From NCBI GenBank assembly GCA_963920635.1, contig OY987298.1, positions 83,833,454 to 83,897,453 on the forward strand: a DNA stretch of 64,000 bases, given 5' to 3'. Below, in pieces: positions 43,385 to 54,689 of the stretch (its first letter is position 1; each line of letters starts with the position of its first letter). The DNA comes from Pseudeuparius sepicola. Taxonomy: Eukaryota > Arthropoda > Insecta > Coleoptera > Anthribidae. The notes beneath the pieces were generated by a model that did no database searches, was not told the origin of the DNA, and saw only the letters and a list, made by a program, of their open reading frames with translations. The position numbers and the translations under genes were made by a program.

Positions 43385-44883
43385 TACACTGTGTCCCGGA
43401 TAAGAATGAACAGCATGGGGATATTGCAAACGGTGAGAGATAGGGCAATGGTTAAATGGGGAAAAAGTTGCGCCATTTTGAGGTCAATAAAATGGCACAA
43501 ACAGATTTTTAATATCTTTTTTCGTTTTTGAGTTATTTTGAAAAAAGTAAAATTTTGCGTTTTCGATTTTATTTTTTTCTGAAGTTGTTATCACAGATAG
43601 AGAAAAAAGAAAAACACTTTCTTATGGCACTTTTTAACGGGCCTTAAGATGGCGTTTTTAGATTTGTCCTACAACGTTTCGTTTTTGAGAAACCATCTTC
43701 AACTTTGTTTTTTTAAATACGGACCTGGATTTTTTTTGTAGATTTTGAAAGCACTTTTCATTACACGAAATATTTTTAAAATGATTTGAGAAAATTATAC
43801 TGAAACTTCATTTTTTCCATTCATTTTTGTCTAATGCGGCCCTGTATTTAATAATAAGGAGTCTAAATATTAATCAGTATTGACAACAATTTAACTTTTT
43901 ACTTTTACTTCATCGAAAATTTAATATTTTTAAATTGTACGGCCCTGCCTCTGGTAAAGTGTTTTCCTCTGTTGTTGTACAGCAAACAGTGTCGCATTGT
44001 GTTTTGGAGTAAATTCTCCTCTTTTCCTAATTGCGGGAAGAAAGCTTTAAGCCAACGTAATCAATAACTTTTGCCATTTATTAATTGCAAAAATACATTC
44101 CTTCGGCCTCTACACTATTTCTGTGACACAAGATATAACATGCTGACATGTTAAATTTGTCGTCATTTGAAAAAGCACCCTCCATTTGTAATGAAATAAA
44201 TTGTTAACTAAATGATACGGTGGGAGTTATGACAAATGACAAGGGATTGGTTTCGTTGTTTCAAAGCCTTCTAGGTGGAGGATTTTTATTTATTTTTTAA
44301 CATCGTATGTGCCGTCCTTTTTTAGTTCTCCAATTGAAAGATAAGTTGTAAGTTAAATTGTTGATAATACTGATTAATATTTAGACTTCTTATTATTAAA
44401 TACAGGGCCGCATTAGAAAAACAAAATAATGGAAAAAAGGAATTTTCAGTATAATTGTCTCAAAACATTTTTAAAATATTTCTTGTCATACATCATGGTA
44501 TTTGCAATGAAAACTGCTTTCAAAATCTGCAAAAAAAAATCCAGGTCCGTATTTAAAAAAATTAAGTTGAAGATGGTTTCTCAAAAACGAAACGTTGTAG
44601 AACAAATCTAAAAACGCCATCTTAAGGCCCGTTAAAAAGTGCCATAAGAAAGTGCTTTTCTTTTTTCTCTATCTGTGATAGCAACTTCAGAAAAAAATAA
44701 AATCGAAAACGCAAAATTTTACTTTTTTCAAAATAACTCAAAAACGAAAAAAGATATTAGAAATCTGTTGTGCCATTTTATTGATCTCGAAATTGCGCAA
44801 CTTTTTCCCCATTTAACCGTTGCCCTATCTCTCACCGTTTGCAATATCCCCATGCTGTTCATTCTTATCCGGGACACAGTGTA
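43385..44883. mobile_element. Long-TIR MITE, 1.5 kb, TA target
   Basis: The ends TACACTGTGTCCCGGATAAG and CTTATCCGGGACACAGTGTA are inverted and flanked by TA. Pairing extends about 500 bp (for example GATGGCGTTTTTAGATTTG with CAAATCTAAAAACGCCATC, and GCGGCCCTGTATTTAATAAT with its inverse at 44396-44413). The unique core is about 43900-44340. It encodes no transposase; the ends resemble the Tc1/mariner-like family at 13554. Confidence 0.87.
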
Positions 44884-45179
44884 TACATATAATGCTAACT
44901 ATAGTGTAATGTATGACACAACAGTAGATTACATAAACATATAACAACTATATAGGTATGCTTGTAAAGTTAGGATAACATGAGAACAACCATAATTCTG
45001 TGTACAAACAAACGTAAAACAAACAATAAAAAAATACAGAGTACTCACCTATTCTTATATCAGATATTTAAGTCAATTATACAAAATTTCATAGAGCACA
45101 TATCACAGGATAAAATGATACGGAAACGAAACCAAATCCCTTGTTAGTCAAAGATTGCGACACTTGAAATTTGATGTAG

Positions 45180-45590
45180 GTACCATTCTTAAAACTGTAT
45201 GTTGATGACACAATTTTAGCCATTCCAAAAAACCATGAATCTGAGTTGCTACAGATATTTAACAGTTTTCATCCACAGATACAATTTACAATGGAAACAG
45301 AATCTGATAATCAACTCCCGTTTTTTGGATGTTTTGGTTGTCAGAGATCATGTAGGTACATTGCCACCAACTGGTACACCAAACCAACAAGCTCAGGGAG
45401 AGTGCTGAATTATTTGTCCGATCATCCACAATCACATAAAGTTAGCACTATTAAAAATTTAATACATAGATCATCGTCTCTCAGCAGTCCTCATTTTCAC
45501 AAATAAAATAAAGAAAAAATAAAATAACTATCCATTGAATCTCATTAATCGTGTAATTCAAAATTATACCTTATGCTATCAAAGGTCACA
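45180..45590 (+). pseudogene. Penelope-like reverse transcriptase fragment
   Basis: The frame reads PFLKLYVDDTILAIP (catalytic YVDD at about 45198-45209), IFNSFHPQIQFTME, then TNWYTKPTSSGRVLNYLSDH and LIHRSSSLS, diagnostic of Penelope-like elements. 'NNYPLNLINRVIQNYT' follows at about 45526-45573, after stops. The usual 'PFLD' segment is altered (PFFGCFGC). The GIY-YIG endonuclease is absent. Penelope-like elements often carry hammerhead ribozymes, which fits the motifs at 20078 and 55040. Confidence 0.85.
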
Positions 45591-47336
45591 GAGTCACTAA
45601 ACATTTCAAACACATTTCATTCTGCTACTTGATCGGCCAGGTTTTCTGCTGGCTAGGTGTTACAAATTCGATGCATTAGCATGGCTACCTCGGTAACTAG
45701 GTATAATATATTCAGGGTTGGTTCAATGGAGGCAAAGTTTCGCATTTTAACATAGAATTCAAAAGTTATAGCATAGAAATATATAATAATGGCTAGCCTG
45801 GATCAGTACAAAGCGTTATGCATTTATTGTTAAAACAATTTTGAGTTTATTACGGAGCAAAAAATTTAATATTTTCAGAAGTTTTAGCCAATTTCATTTG
45901 TTAGAATGTTAGAATTAAAAACTTGTTTTTAATTACCGACACAAAAAGTGAAAAATGTTAGAAAGAAGTTTTGGATCATTAAATAAGTAAAATGTCGATC
46001 ATGGACTGCCCTATTATTTACTTGGAAAAAATTGGTGGGTTGAATATTGCATGCTGTATCAACATTGTTTAATTCCAATATTTACAGAATTTTTTCTAGT
46101 TACTTCGATATTGCTCGATAAATACCTATTTCCAATATATTTCTAGATATTTTCACTTTTTGATTTATTTGATTTAAAATCCGCCTAAAATATGTTCAGG
46201 CAACCATGACAACTGATAATCCATTGTCAAAAAGTGACAATACTTGAAAATAAATAAAAGCACGGGACATGCCATTTGGAAAAATGAGTTTTAACTGCTT
46301 GAAGTTTTTCATTTTATGATTTTTGTTGTAACCACCCTGTAAAATGTTGGTAGATTTGGGCAGCAGATATAAGAGACAAAAATTTGATCCTGTGGCTATA
46401 ATTAAAAAAAAACACGTTAAATGGTATTTAAAAATAGCAATTTTTATATAAAGTAAAATAAATATCTCGATGATACAGGTTTTTAAAAGACGTGTCCGTT
46501 AAATCTTCCATAAACTCCCAGAAAAATTCCCTAAAATATTTCCATTTACCATTTTCTTCAAAGTCAAAAAACCAGAAACTGAAAAACATGTAACCCAATT
46601 GAAAAATATTTTTGTTCAAGGTTCTTTAAAAAAACGGCCTGATAAGTATGAACAGGGGTAACCATATAAAACTCTGTCAACATTTTGTTTTGTCTAAGAT
46701 GATAGATTTTCTGTGCGTTTCCTATTATGGCACACCAGCTACCTTAACTGATATGGACTGACTGACTGGCAGGCTTCTGTATTTTTTAAATTTAGTTCGT
46801 TTATAGTGTGTGGAGCGGTTTTGTTATACACGAATTTTTACCCCTACAAAGTTCCAAAAATTCAGTAATTTGAGATGGCACAGAACAGAACACTCTGTAT
46901 ATTTTGTATTGGACCTTTGCACACCAACACCTTGAGTGGTCCTATTGACCATTCACCTGTTTTGAGGGGATTCCATGGCACACTTGACTTGGCAGATGCC
47001 TTTAAAATTCCTAATTTGCTCAACTTTGACACCCTGCAGAGTGGAACTCCCTGTATATTCTTTATTCAAATTTGGTATAAAAGGGTTTTGGGATGTTCTG
47101 ATTAACGCTGTGGAGTCAGATTTTAAATAAAAAAATCGCTAATGGTTTTCGTGAAAATCGTGGGTATAAAAAAATCGCAGTCGGCCCTGTATTTGCATTT
47201 TGAAAATGGCAGAAACGTCAAAAGAAGCGGTTTTTGAAGGCCTTTCAAACAAAAAAAAGTTTAGGCGATTATCTCCAAAAATAAAGATTTTACTGATTTG
47301 TACAGTAATAAAGTTGGACACCCTGTATAGCATAAC
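45591..47336. other. No recognisable gene
   Basis: AT-rich. 46860-47330 has three phrases typical of MITE ends (CTCTGTATATT, CCCTGTATATTC, ACACCCTGTATAGC), suggesting degraded TIR elements. The open frame 46875-47105 lies in this repeat and has no motif. Confidence 0.4.
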
Positions 47337-47505
47337 CAGTGGCGAAACCAGAATTTAAAGTTGGAGTGGAGGCTAATTATTTTAAAAAATCATTCGGTAA
47401 TATTTACGGCAAAACTATTGTTTTAAAATAAATTTTATTTAGAAATAAATACTACGCGGCAGATCTTTGGGGGGGCTAAAGCCCCGAGCCCCCCCTGTTC
47501 CACTG
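47337..47505. mobile_element. hAT-like MITE, 169 bp
   Basis: Begins CAGTGGCGAAACCAG and ends CCCCCTGTTCCACTG. The flanks AGCATAAC (47329-47336) and ATCATAAC (47506-47513) form an 8-bp duplication with one mismatch. A GGGGGGGCTAAAGCCCC hairpin lies near the right end. Confidence 0.75.
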
Positions 47506-47639
47506 ATCATAACGCACAAAAATCACCAGTCACCTTCATGACCGCACTTCCCGAGTTTATTGCCTAAGCTGCGTGCCGTACTTTAGAACATCAGAAGCGA
47601 TAGGAAAATAACGCGATGCGACCGCTATTCTTGCGGTGT

Positions 47640-48010
47640 TGTCAAATTTCGGATGCCACTTAATCTAACGTGTAAGAACTAATATACACCAGAAACGTTC
47701 TGGATGTCACGAGTCGATGGAGTAAAATTATCCAGAGTATATTTAATATACAAAACCGCGCAACTCGCGCGCCACCTGGTATATATACACCGGAACTAAA
47801 AATATACAAAATTTTTACAACCACGCATTTTGACATCCGGCCAGAATTCATAGGGTACGATTCTACAAACATTATAACACGATTAGCATAGGAAAACGTT
47901 GTGACATCCGATTTTGGATGACACAGCGTCGATGGATGTCACAGCTCCGGTGAGATTTTTACGCTTTGATGTCACAACGTATGGTGGTCGAATCTATATA
48001 TATATATATA
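47640..48010. repeat. Dispersed element with GTGACATCC words (copy 2)
   Basis: GTGACATCCG/GATGTCAC words at about 47703, 47830, 47902, 47935 and 47970, AACTAAAAATATAC at about 47795, and (TA)n at 47994-48012. It mirrors the composition and order of 41261-41660 in inverted orientation. Confidence 0.5.
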
Positions 48011-48020
48011 TAGGTATATA

Positions 48021-48412
48021 TACAGAATGTCTCACTTAACAGTGAAACAACCTTATAACTTCTTTAATTTTTAACCAACCAGAACGAAATTTTTACCAAA
48101 GGTAAATAAATGTCATTGTTGCATACTTATTTCCAAAAATTAGTTGTCTACATCAAATTCTTAAATTGCTATTTTTTGGATTTTTTGATTTAATATTTTT
48201 TGATTTTAACATAACTTTGGATTTGGGGTCCTGGGTCGATTCTGAATAACTACTTTTAATAAAAAAAATTGAAAAAAAATGCCTAATATGACTTTCGGAT
48301 TTTTAGCCTCGATTGTGACATCACAGGTGGCTTTGACTTTGGAGTAACCAAATTTTTTGGAAATAAGTAGGCCACAATGCCATCTACCTTTGGTAAAAAT
48401 TTATATCGAAAA
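48021..48412. mobile_element. Shortened relative of the 10708 MITE
   Basis: Left part ATGTCTCACTTAACAGTGAA...AAATTTTTACCAAAGGTAAA and right part GACTTTCGGATTTTTAGCC...ACCTTTGGTAAAAATTT match the arms of 10708-11415 in order. The arms are incomplete, and the terminal TCTCACTT is missing at the right. Confidence 0.8.
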
Positions 48413-49850
48413 AAAGAGTTGGGCTTCAATTTCAAAAAAAGTAATGTTAGGTCCGTAACTTTTTTGTTTGATGCTCAATTGTTTTTTGACAGCAGATTCT
48501 GAAAATTTCGACAAAATTAGTAAAGAAATGCCTTTTCTCCGGTTAAAATACCGTAAAATTAAGAAAATAAAGGGGGGTGGTACTCTTTGGGGGGTCACCC
48601 TGTACATATAGGCAAATTTTTGAAGTCTGTTTTTATCTTTCTAAAAATTTATTTTATTTCTACTTCGACAAGTCCTTTTTATTGGTGTGTCATTATAATG
48701 AAGTACTTGCAATTATTACAGCACGAGGAACATTAATTTTCTTATCCTGGCACATGATAGTATGTGGAACTTTACTACTCATAATAGTACGTTTGTAGGT
48801 AGAATTATAATTTAAATTTTGTTTATCTTATAGGTATACTACAATTGGCTAACGTTGAAAATAATGATTTTATATTAACAACCAGATTAAACCGTTGGAG
48901 AATTTTTTTCGATAATTCGACATAAAGGAGGTTGGTTGCTTGAGTATTTGAATTCAGACCATAACAGGTCTTTTGAAGCCATCGATTAAATCGAATAGCG
49001 AACAGGATTTAGATATCACCATAACTCTAGATACATCAACACTGGAGGGAAATAATATACCAAACACTTCTCGATACCAACTGGTTGGTGATTTTAATCA
49101 AGAATACTCCGAAATCCCCTATGAAACTACCGAATGGCAAGTTACGGATGAAGCAACCCTACAAGACTGCGCTGTAGTGGACTCTGCTGGATTCTTGGTA
49201 TAGTCACTAATTGATAAGTTTCACTGTCCCCGTTGTATGGACATTTTAAAAATGACTTATGACATACATTTGAACGACCCAAAGTAATTATATTTGCTAA
49301 ATAAAAATTACAGCACCAAAGAAATAGCTTTATGTATGCCTGCTAATGTTACAACGGAACTCATTAAAGAAGCAAAGGTTATATTTAGTACTTATTTTGA
49401 CAAACACCAACAGGAAGAATCTTTAAAGTTAACAACAAGAAATGAAATTTTATCTAAAATAAAAAACTGACCATTTGACGCTCAAGACTGTACTGAGCGT
49501 ATGGATTTCTTTTTAAACAAATTAGTGACAACTTGTTTGTTTAAATTTTGCAAAAGGGGCGTTTCTTCACCGAAAACATTTAATTAAAAGATTAAAAACT
49601 TAAAAAAGATCTAAGGTCTTATAATGTAGGTATTTATTATTTTGGTAGGTGCGTATGTACTTTTACTATAGGTATACTTTGTAAAAAAACAAACTTTAAA
49701 TAGTTAAAAAAATTAAAAAAATATGTAAGTTCTTATAATGTAGGTATTTATTATTTTGGTAGGTGTGTACGTACTTTTACTATAGGTATACTTTGTAAAG
49801 AACAAACTTTAAATATAGTTAGGAAATGCCATTTTATGAAAAAAATTCTG
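48413..49850. other. AT-rich region with possible TE coding remnants and a tandem duplication
   Basis: 48973-49203 is an open frame (ITITLDTSTLEGNNIPNTSR) of unknown kind. 49310-49550 reads, with one stop, 'ANVTTELIKEAKVIFSTYF' and FFLNKLVTTCLFKFCKRG, which looks like a transposase tail that I cannot assign. 49618-49700 and 49736-49815 are tandem copies of an ~115-bp unit (TAATGTAGGTATTTATTATT). Confidence 0.45.
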
Positions 49851-49854
49851 TGAA

Positions 49855-50143
49855 ATTGGAGTGGAGATACTGCAACCATATTGTGTCTACGACAGGCCAA
49901 CATAAAGTACAAGTAGATTTTCTGTGGAACAATATGTAAAATAAAAAATGGTCTATTTGTTTTTTTTGCTAGAAGGTTAAGAAAAAATGAAATACAGGAC
50001 AGCTTTTTCTTAAATATTGATACTATCTACCTAGACCTCCGCCACATTGCGGCTCGAGGAGCCTGATATTAATATGCTTAACTGCATTTAATGTTTTCAT
50101 ATCGTATACCAAATATGGTTGCAGTATCTCCATTGTGACTTAG
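49855..50143. repeat. Small inverted-repeat element
   Basis: GGAGATACTGCAACCATATT (about 49862) is inverted at AATATGGTTGCAGTATCTCC (about 50112-50131). Noncoding between. Confidence 0.7.
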
Positions 50144-50177
50144 AATATTTCGAAATTAGTAAATTTTTCAACACAAC

Positions 50178-51077
50178 ACCTTATACAGGGTGTTTACTTT
50201 TATCTTGTACACTATAGGGATCTTTGAAACTTGTAACTAAAAATCTATTACTCCTAGAAAAATTTTGATGCAATCAGTGGAAAGGGCATGTCCAAGAACA
50301 TAAGAGTACCAAATTTCGTAATGTTTCGTTGTTTAATAAAAAAGATATTTTCGAAATTGAAGTTTTCGGTTTTTTCAAGATAGTTCAGAAACGGAGTGAG
50401 CTATCTCAAATTTATTTTCAGATCCATGAAGGTAGGGTTTCCAGTCCCGGTATTTAGTACTGGGATTGTCCCGGGATTTTACCCAAAAAGTATGGTCCCG
50501 GGATTTTGCTTATGGTCCCGAAACCTTAAATGTCCCGATTTTTTTTATTACATCATGAACACGCCACCACTGAACGGCCAACCGTGTGGTGAGGTATGGA
50601 ATTATTACAATTCTTAGGTTTTAAACTGAAATAAGAATACTTACTTGTCATACATTTAAATTAGTTGGAGTTGGAGCTACTTTAGTTGTGTGTTGTGTTT
50701 TTAAGTCATCTCAGTTTTAGTTTATTTTGTGTTTGTTATTTTTTAGGTACCTAGATACTACCCAACATTTAAATAAAAATATTTCTCTTACTTTTCTTTA
50801 CTTTCCCTCAAAAAATTTGTTGTAAAAAACATCATCTGTAGTCTCTGACAGACACTACTATTTCGATTAGGTGATTATTCATTCCATGGCTAGCTATGTT
50901 TTTTTTAAATTACCCATTTTCAGAATACCATATTAGGTATTCTTAAGAGTAAAATGGATGGTGCCATCGAAATGGACACAGTTCAAAATCTTTTGACAAA
51001 ATATCAATACTCTATGTTATATCGGGTTCACAAAGTGGGGCTAAAATTTAAAAAAGTGGATTTTCTACAGTACCCTG
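50178..51077. mobile_element. Degraded MITE with nested TCCCGGGATTTT repeats
   Basis: Left end TTATACAGGGTGTTTAC and right end GTACCCTGTATAA are imperfectly inverted. Inside, 50440-50540 has repeated TCCCGGGATTTT/GTCCCG words, which look like the subterminal repeat of another transposon. No ORF of significance. Confidence 0.45.
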
Positions 51078-51172
51078 TATAAACCACAAGCACAGCTTGG
51101 TGATCTTTTTTGGAAATCGATTAAGCTCTGCTTAAGGTATTATTATACGAAGTATAGCCAGTATAGCTCATA

Positions 51173-51437
51173 CAAGGTGTTCTTAAAAAATATCAAATTT
51201 GACGAAAAAATTAGTTACTAAAAAAATATTCAAAGAAAAATTCGGGATTTTGCATGAGGCTCCTAGGTAACTGTTAAATGTGTAGATAGAATTATTAAAG
51301 ATGGAGGTTAGGATGATGCCGTTATTAGAAAATGTTAAAATGAAGTATGTTTTTCCAATGCAGAGGAATCCCGATTTTTCCTTTAAATAATTTTTTAAAC
51401 ACACCCCTTTTCGTCAAATTTTATTCTTTTACAAACA
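51173..51437. mobile_element. 265-bp TIR MITE
   Basis: ACAAGGTGTTCTTAAAAAAT...AAATTTGACGAAAA (left) is inverted in TTTTCGTCAAATTTTATTC...ACACCCTGTATG (right). Pairing reaches ATTCGGGATT / AATCCCGATT. Noncoding. Confidence 0.78.
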
Positions 51438-51764
51438 CCCTGTATGTAGCAAATACTTTATAAGGGCTTAAAATAGAGTAACATAATTTCTTAAGTTCCA
51501 GATGAAAATAAGGACGATACACCTTATATTAAAAGCTAAGAAAATATTTTAGTTACTTTATGCTTTAGATTATTAATATCGGATAAATTGAGTAAGGTGG
51601 GAATGTGAAGTTTTAAAAATAATATATGCGAAATATGAGATTGGAAAAATGCAGGATTTCGTGTGTGGTGTGTTTGTTTTGACAACTTGAATGTTGGGTG
51701 AGGCGACAGTATATAATATACATAAAGACCCCACGTACATATCAAATACAATAATTGTACTCAC

Positions 51765-51964
51765 TTGAACTTTCCATTCCTCTGAGCCTGAAGGATGGAG
51801 CCAAATCTGTGCATTTTCGAATTCTCTTAAGACATCCCATAGCAAAGCGCCCTCACTGCAATGTAGTCCAGCTGTTTGTAATCCTCGCTCTAATATAGAT
51901 CGTGTAGTCTCCAAACCACCTGTGCTTATAGAGTACTGAGCATATTCTATCCATAATTCAATAG
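51765..51964 (-). CDS. SART3: SART3-like exon (HAT repeats)
   Basis: A 200-bp minus-strand exon with acceptor TTCCTTTACAG|CT and donor GTTCAA|GTGAGT, entirely open. It codes for IELWIEYAQYSISTGG, TTRSILERGLQTAGLHCSEG and ALLWDVLREFENAQIW. This matches the N-terminal half-a-TPR (HAT) repeats of SART3, a U4/U6 snRNP recycling factor: 'ELW.EY.QFS', 'R...ERAL...GLH...G..LW...REFE'. Purifying selection seems evident against the decayed surroundings. I find no neighbouring SART3 exons in the window, so introns would have to be very long, or the exon is isolated. Confidence 0.72.
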
Positions 51965-52390
51965 CTGTAAAGGAAGATAAATGTTTTATTTGACTATCGT
52001 AATAATATACCTGGTGCACCGAATATTTTTGCTCCTTTTAATTTCGTCTCATTTTTTTTATTATTAACAGATTTTAAAAAATGTGGCATCATTGCTTGAA
52101 GAAAAGAATATGGCAGTTATGTTTAAATTTCGCCCTTGGTTCCTCTACATTTTAAGATCACTGTGAGGAAAATCGGTCCATTGGGGGCACGGCTATATGC
52201 ACAGGAAGCGCCAGTTTCATCATTCTTATGCTATATTACTATAAAAATTTAAATTGACAAGATTAGGGGAAATCACTTATCTTTTTAGAAAATAATTATA
52301 TTTTTCCCTCTCCCCCTCTCTACCACTGGGTTTGGATATAAGGTGATTCATTCTGGCCGGAGAACTCAGTTTAGATTGAAAGCAGACAAG

Positions 52391-52694
52391 ATGGATCTAG
52401 AAGCAATCAACAAAGTGAGGTGCCTTAGTCAGAAATCCAGCTTCAAGTTGGCTGAATTACCACAAGATGTACCTTGACCAAGTTGGTGAAGACGAAATTC
52501 GTGAATGTGTCTTGCTGGAACTGGAGGAGAACGTTGTATTTCTACTGCAGAGAGTCACAGCAGTATTAAAACTACACTTGGAGACATTCTTAGCTGAAAG
52601 ATATTCCCTCGTATTTAATGGACAACTCAACACAGGAAAACATCATCCAGCGAATCAGTTTGAGATTGTAGAAAATAAAAAAAATTATACGTAA
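52391..52694 (+). pseudogene. Small ORF of a repeated insect element, frameshifted
   Basis: ATG 52391 gives MDLEAINKVRCLSQKSSFKL and 'ELPQDVP', then a stop. The next frame from 52467 continues VLLELEENVVFLLQRVTAVL, ERYSLVFNGQLNTGKHHP and 'NQFEIVEN'. Joined by one frameshift this is a protein of about 100 residues. Similar small proteins are, as I recall, multi-copy in insect genomes. The next gene downstream is a PLA2-like fragment, so both may derive from one virus-like or self-synthesising element. Function unknown. Confidence 0.45.
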
Positions 52695-52835
52695 ATAATG
52701 TTTCATTTATTTAACCTAAACCAAATAAATTACAAAAATATATACATGATAGTTAAATACATGTACATGATATAAAAATATGTACATGATATAAAAATAT
52801 GTACATGATAGTTAAATATAATCAACTTCAGTCTA

Positions 52836-52990
52836 ATGTTATCATTCACTGGAGAAGGGTTGTTTAACTCGTTAATAATTAAATTACCAATTGAGTTGCA
52901 CATTCCCGGATATCAGTATTGTTGCCCTGATACCAGACTACAAAAAAGATTAGCAAGAGGTGATAGTGGAATCGATAAATTAGATGTTCT
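52836..52990 (+). pseudogene. PLA2-like domain, N-terminal piece
   Basis: ATG 52836 (MLSFTGEGLFNSL), then KLPIELHIPGYQYCCPDTRL and KRLARGDSGIDKLDVLC. The 'PGY.YCGPGT...NPLD..C' pattern belongs to the viral-type phospholipase A2 domain known from parvovirus capsid proteins and from related insect genomic genes. Here the calcium-loop segment is altered (YCCPDT). The piece ends where a non-LTR retrotransposon has been inserted (about 52990). Not functional. Confidence 0.6.
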
Positions 52991-53255
52991 ATGCAATCAA
53001 TCAAATCAAAATCAAATATGCTTTATTGTCATAATAGTAACTTGTTGACAAAGCTGGCAAACATATAGTAAAACACTTTAAAAAAATACAAAAACCAGAT
53101 AAATAAAAAAAAACAAAAATTAAAACAATAATTAAAAAAAAACAAAAAAGCAAAAATAATTAGTTAAAAGTATGAGATATCTAAATTAAATTGTGTCTTG
53201 GAAGTACTCTTCTAATGAATAGTATGCTCTATAGAGCAAATTTTTTACAAGTCTC

Positions 53256-54680
53256 TTAAACACTACCTCGGAGCTCACAGACTATAGAATTTGGCAAATG
53301 ATTAAAAATCTTTTTGGAATCATAAAATATCGATCTTTTGACTAGAGTGGAAGAAGGAACTGGGAGATCGATATCTAGCACCTGTCTAGTGATCCGACTG
53401 CAACACCTCGAAGAGCCAGGCATATGCTTCTTAAACATCAAGCACACAGATAAAGAGGGACGATAAAAATTTCACGTCCCCAATAGATTTTCACAAAAAG
53501 AAGGTTAGCGGCTTTATGAGACTATAAATTTTGGCAACTGGTAATATTATACCAACATCCAATTTCTAATGGATGTGCCAGTGCTTTCATATTTGAATCG
53601 TTCGGGAAGGTAGACTATGACAGCTGTTTCCCCTTATTAGGTTCATCAAGACAGCCATAACCCTCCCTGTTTCCTGTGTCGCTTCTTCTTCACATTATTT
53701 TGTAGTTTTCTGGATTCAACACCAACCTAACTTTTTCTTGTTGGTGTTTACTATGTTTTGTGAAATTTCGGCTCTGGTACTATCAGCCTGATACTAGATG
53801 GCGCCACTGGTTGGTTCTCACCTCCAAGTGCAAGCTACACTGTTATAAGTGCTACCGTTTCGGTTTGAGTCGTTCGGGAGGGTTATGGCTGTCTTGATGA
53901 ACATAATAAGGGGAAACAGCTGTCATAGTCCACCTTACCGAACGATTCAAATATGAAAGCACCGGCACATCCATTAGAAATTGGATGTTGGTATGATATT
54001 ACCAGTTGCCAAAATTTATAGTCCCATAAAGCCGCTAACCTTCTTTTTGTAAAAATAAAGAGGGACGTGAGTCAAAATTTTGTGGGTCCTAAATAGTGGA
54101 CGACAAGACTCATGAGACCTTGCCCCACAAATATAACGAAGGGCTCTCTTCTGTAAAACAAATATCACCCTCCACAATACCAGGCCACATGCTCCCCAAA
54201 AGCAGATTCCATATCTCAAATGGGACTCTATCAAAGCGAAATAAGCATTTCTCACAAACTGAAAACTTTGAGCATGTAGATTGGTTAATACCTTGTTGGT
54301 CTATACTGATATCATTGAGAGAACACTTGAATGAGGGAACATTGGTCTTAGTTATGTTGAACTTCAAGAGATTGGAATCACACCAACTCTTCACTCTATG
54401 AATGTCCCCCACGACGACTGCATTCAGTTCCACAGGATCCTTGTTATGCCACAGAGTAGTGTCATCTGCGTACATAGTAAATCTCCCCTTAACATCAATA
54501 AATGCCAAATCATTAACATACAGGAGAAACAAGACCGGCCCGAGAACTGATCCCTGGGGCACCCCACACTGTATGTCAGCCACATGTGAAGTAGTACCGT
54601 TCATTGAAACAACCTGGCTACACTCTGATAGGTAAGATCTGAACCACTCAAAAGAGACACACCCCTAAAGCCATAACATT
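53256..54680 (-). pseudogene. Reverse transcriptase remnant
   Basis: 54680-54605 holds GVSFEWFRSYLSECSQ. 54604-54110 has GVPQGSVLGPVLFLLYVNDL and MYADDTTLW (catalytic YADD), and 54255-54052 has 'ALIESHLRYGICFWG' and RALRYICGARSHESCRPLF. After the MITE, 53447-53256 gives the C-terminus (DIDLPVPSSTLVKRSIFYDS). Several frameshifts separate the pieces. Confidence 0.8.
53492..54051. mobile_element. MITE with ~170-bp inverted repeats
   Basis: ACAAAAAGAAGGTTAGCGGC (53492) is inverted at GCCGCTAACCTTCTTTTTGT (54032-54051). Pairing extends through CATCCAATTTCTAATGGATG and AGCTGTTTCCCCTTATTA. TAAAGAGGGACG occurs on both flanks (53451-53462 and 54056-54067) and may be the target duplication. Confidence 0.82.
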
Positions 54681-54689
54681 CAAAAAACA

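Larger units (their letters stand above)
52990..54685 (-). mobile_element. 5'-truncated non-LTR retrotransposon, itself interrupted
   Basis: The minus strand has RT sequence from about 54685 and a 3' end at about 52990 with AATAAAGCATATTTGATTTT followed by GATTTT-like tail units. It splits the PLA2-like ORF (52836-52990 and 54690-54960). A palindromic MITE (53492-54051) interrupts its C-terminal coding part. It is a different family from the Jockey-type elements at 15 and 22 kb. Confidence 0.78.

Noticed and set aside
46875..47105. 76-codon open frame
   Set aside because: It overlaps repeated MITE-end phrases (CTCTGTATATT) and has no motif or splice signal.
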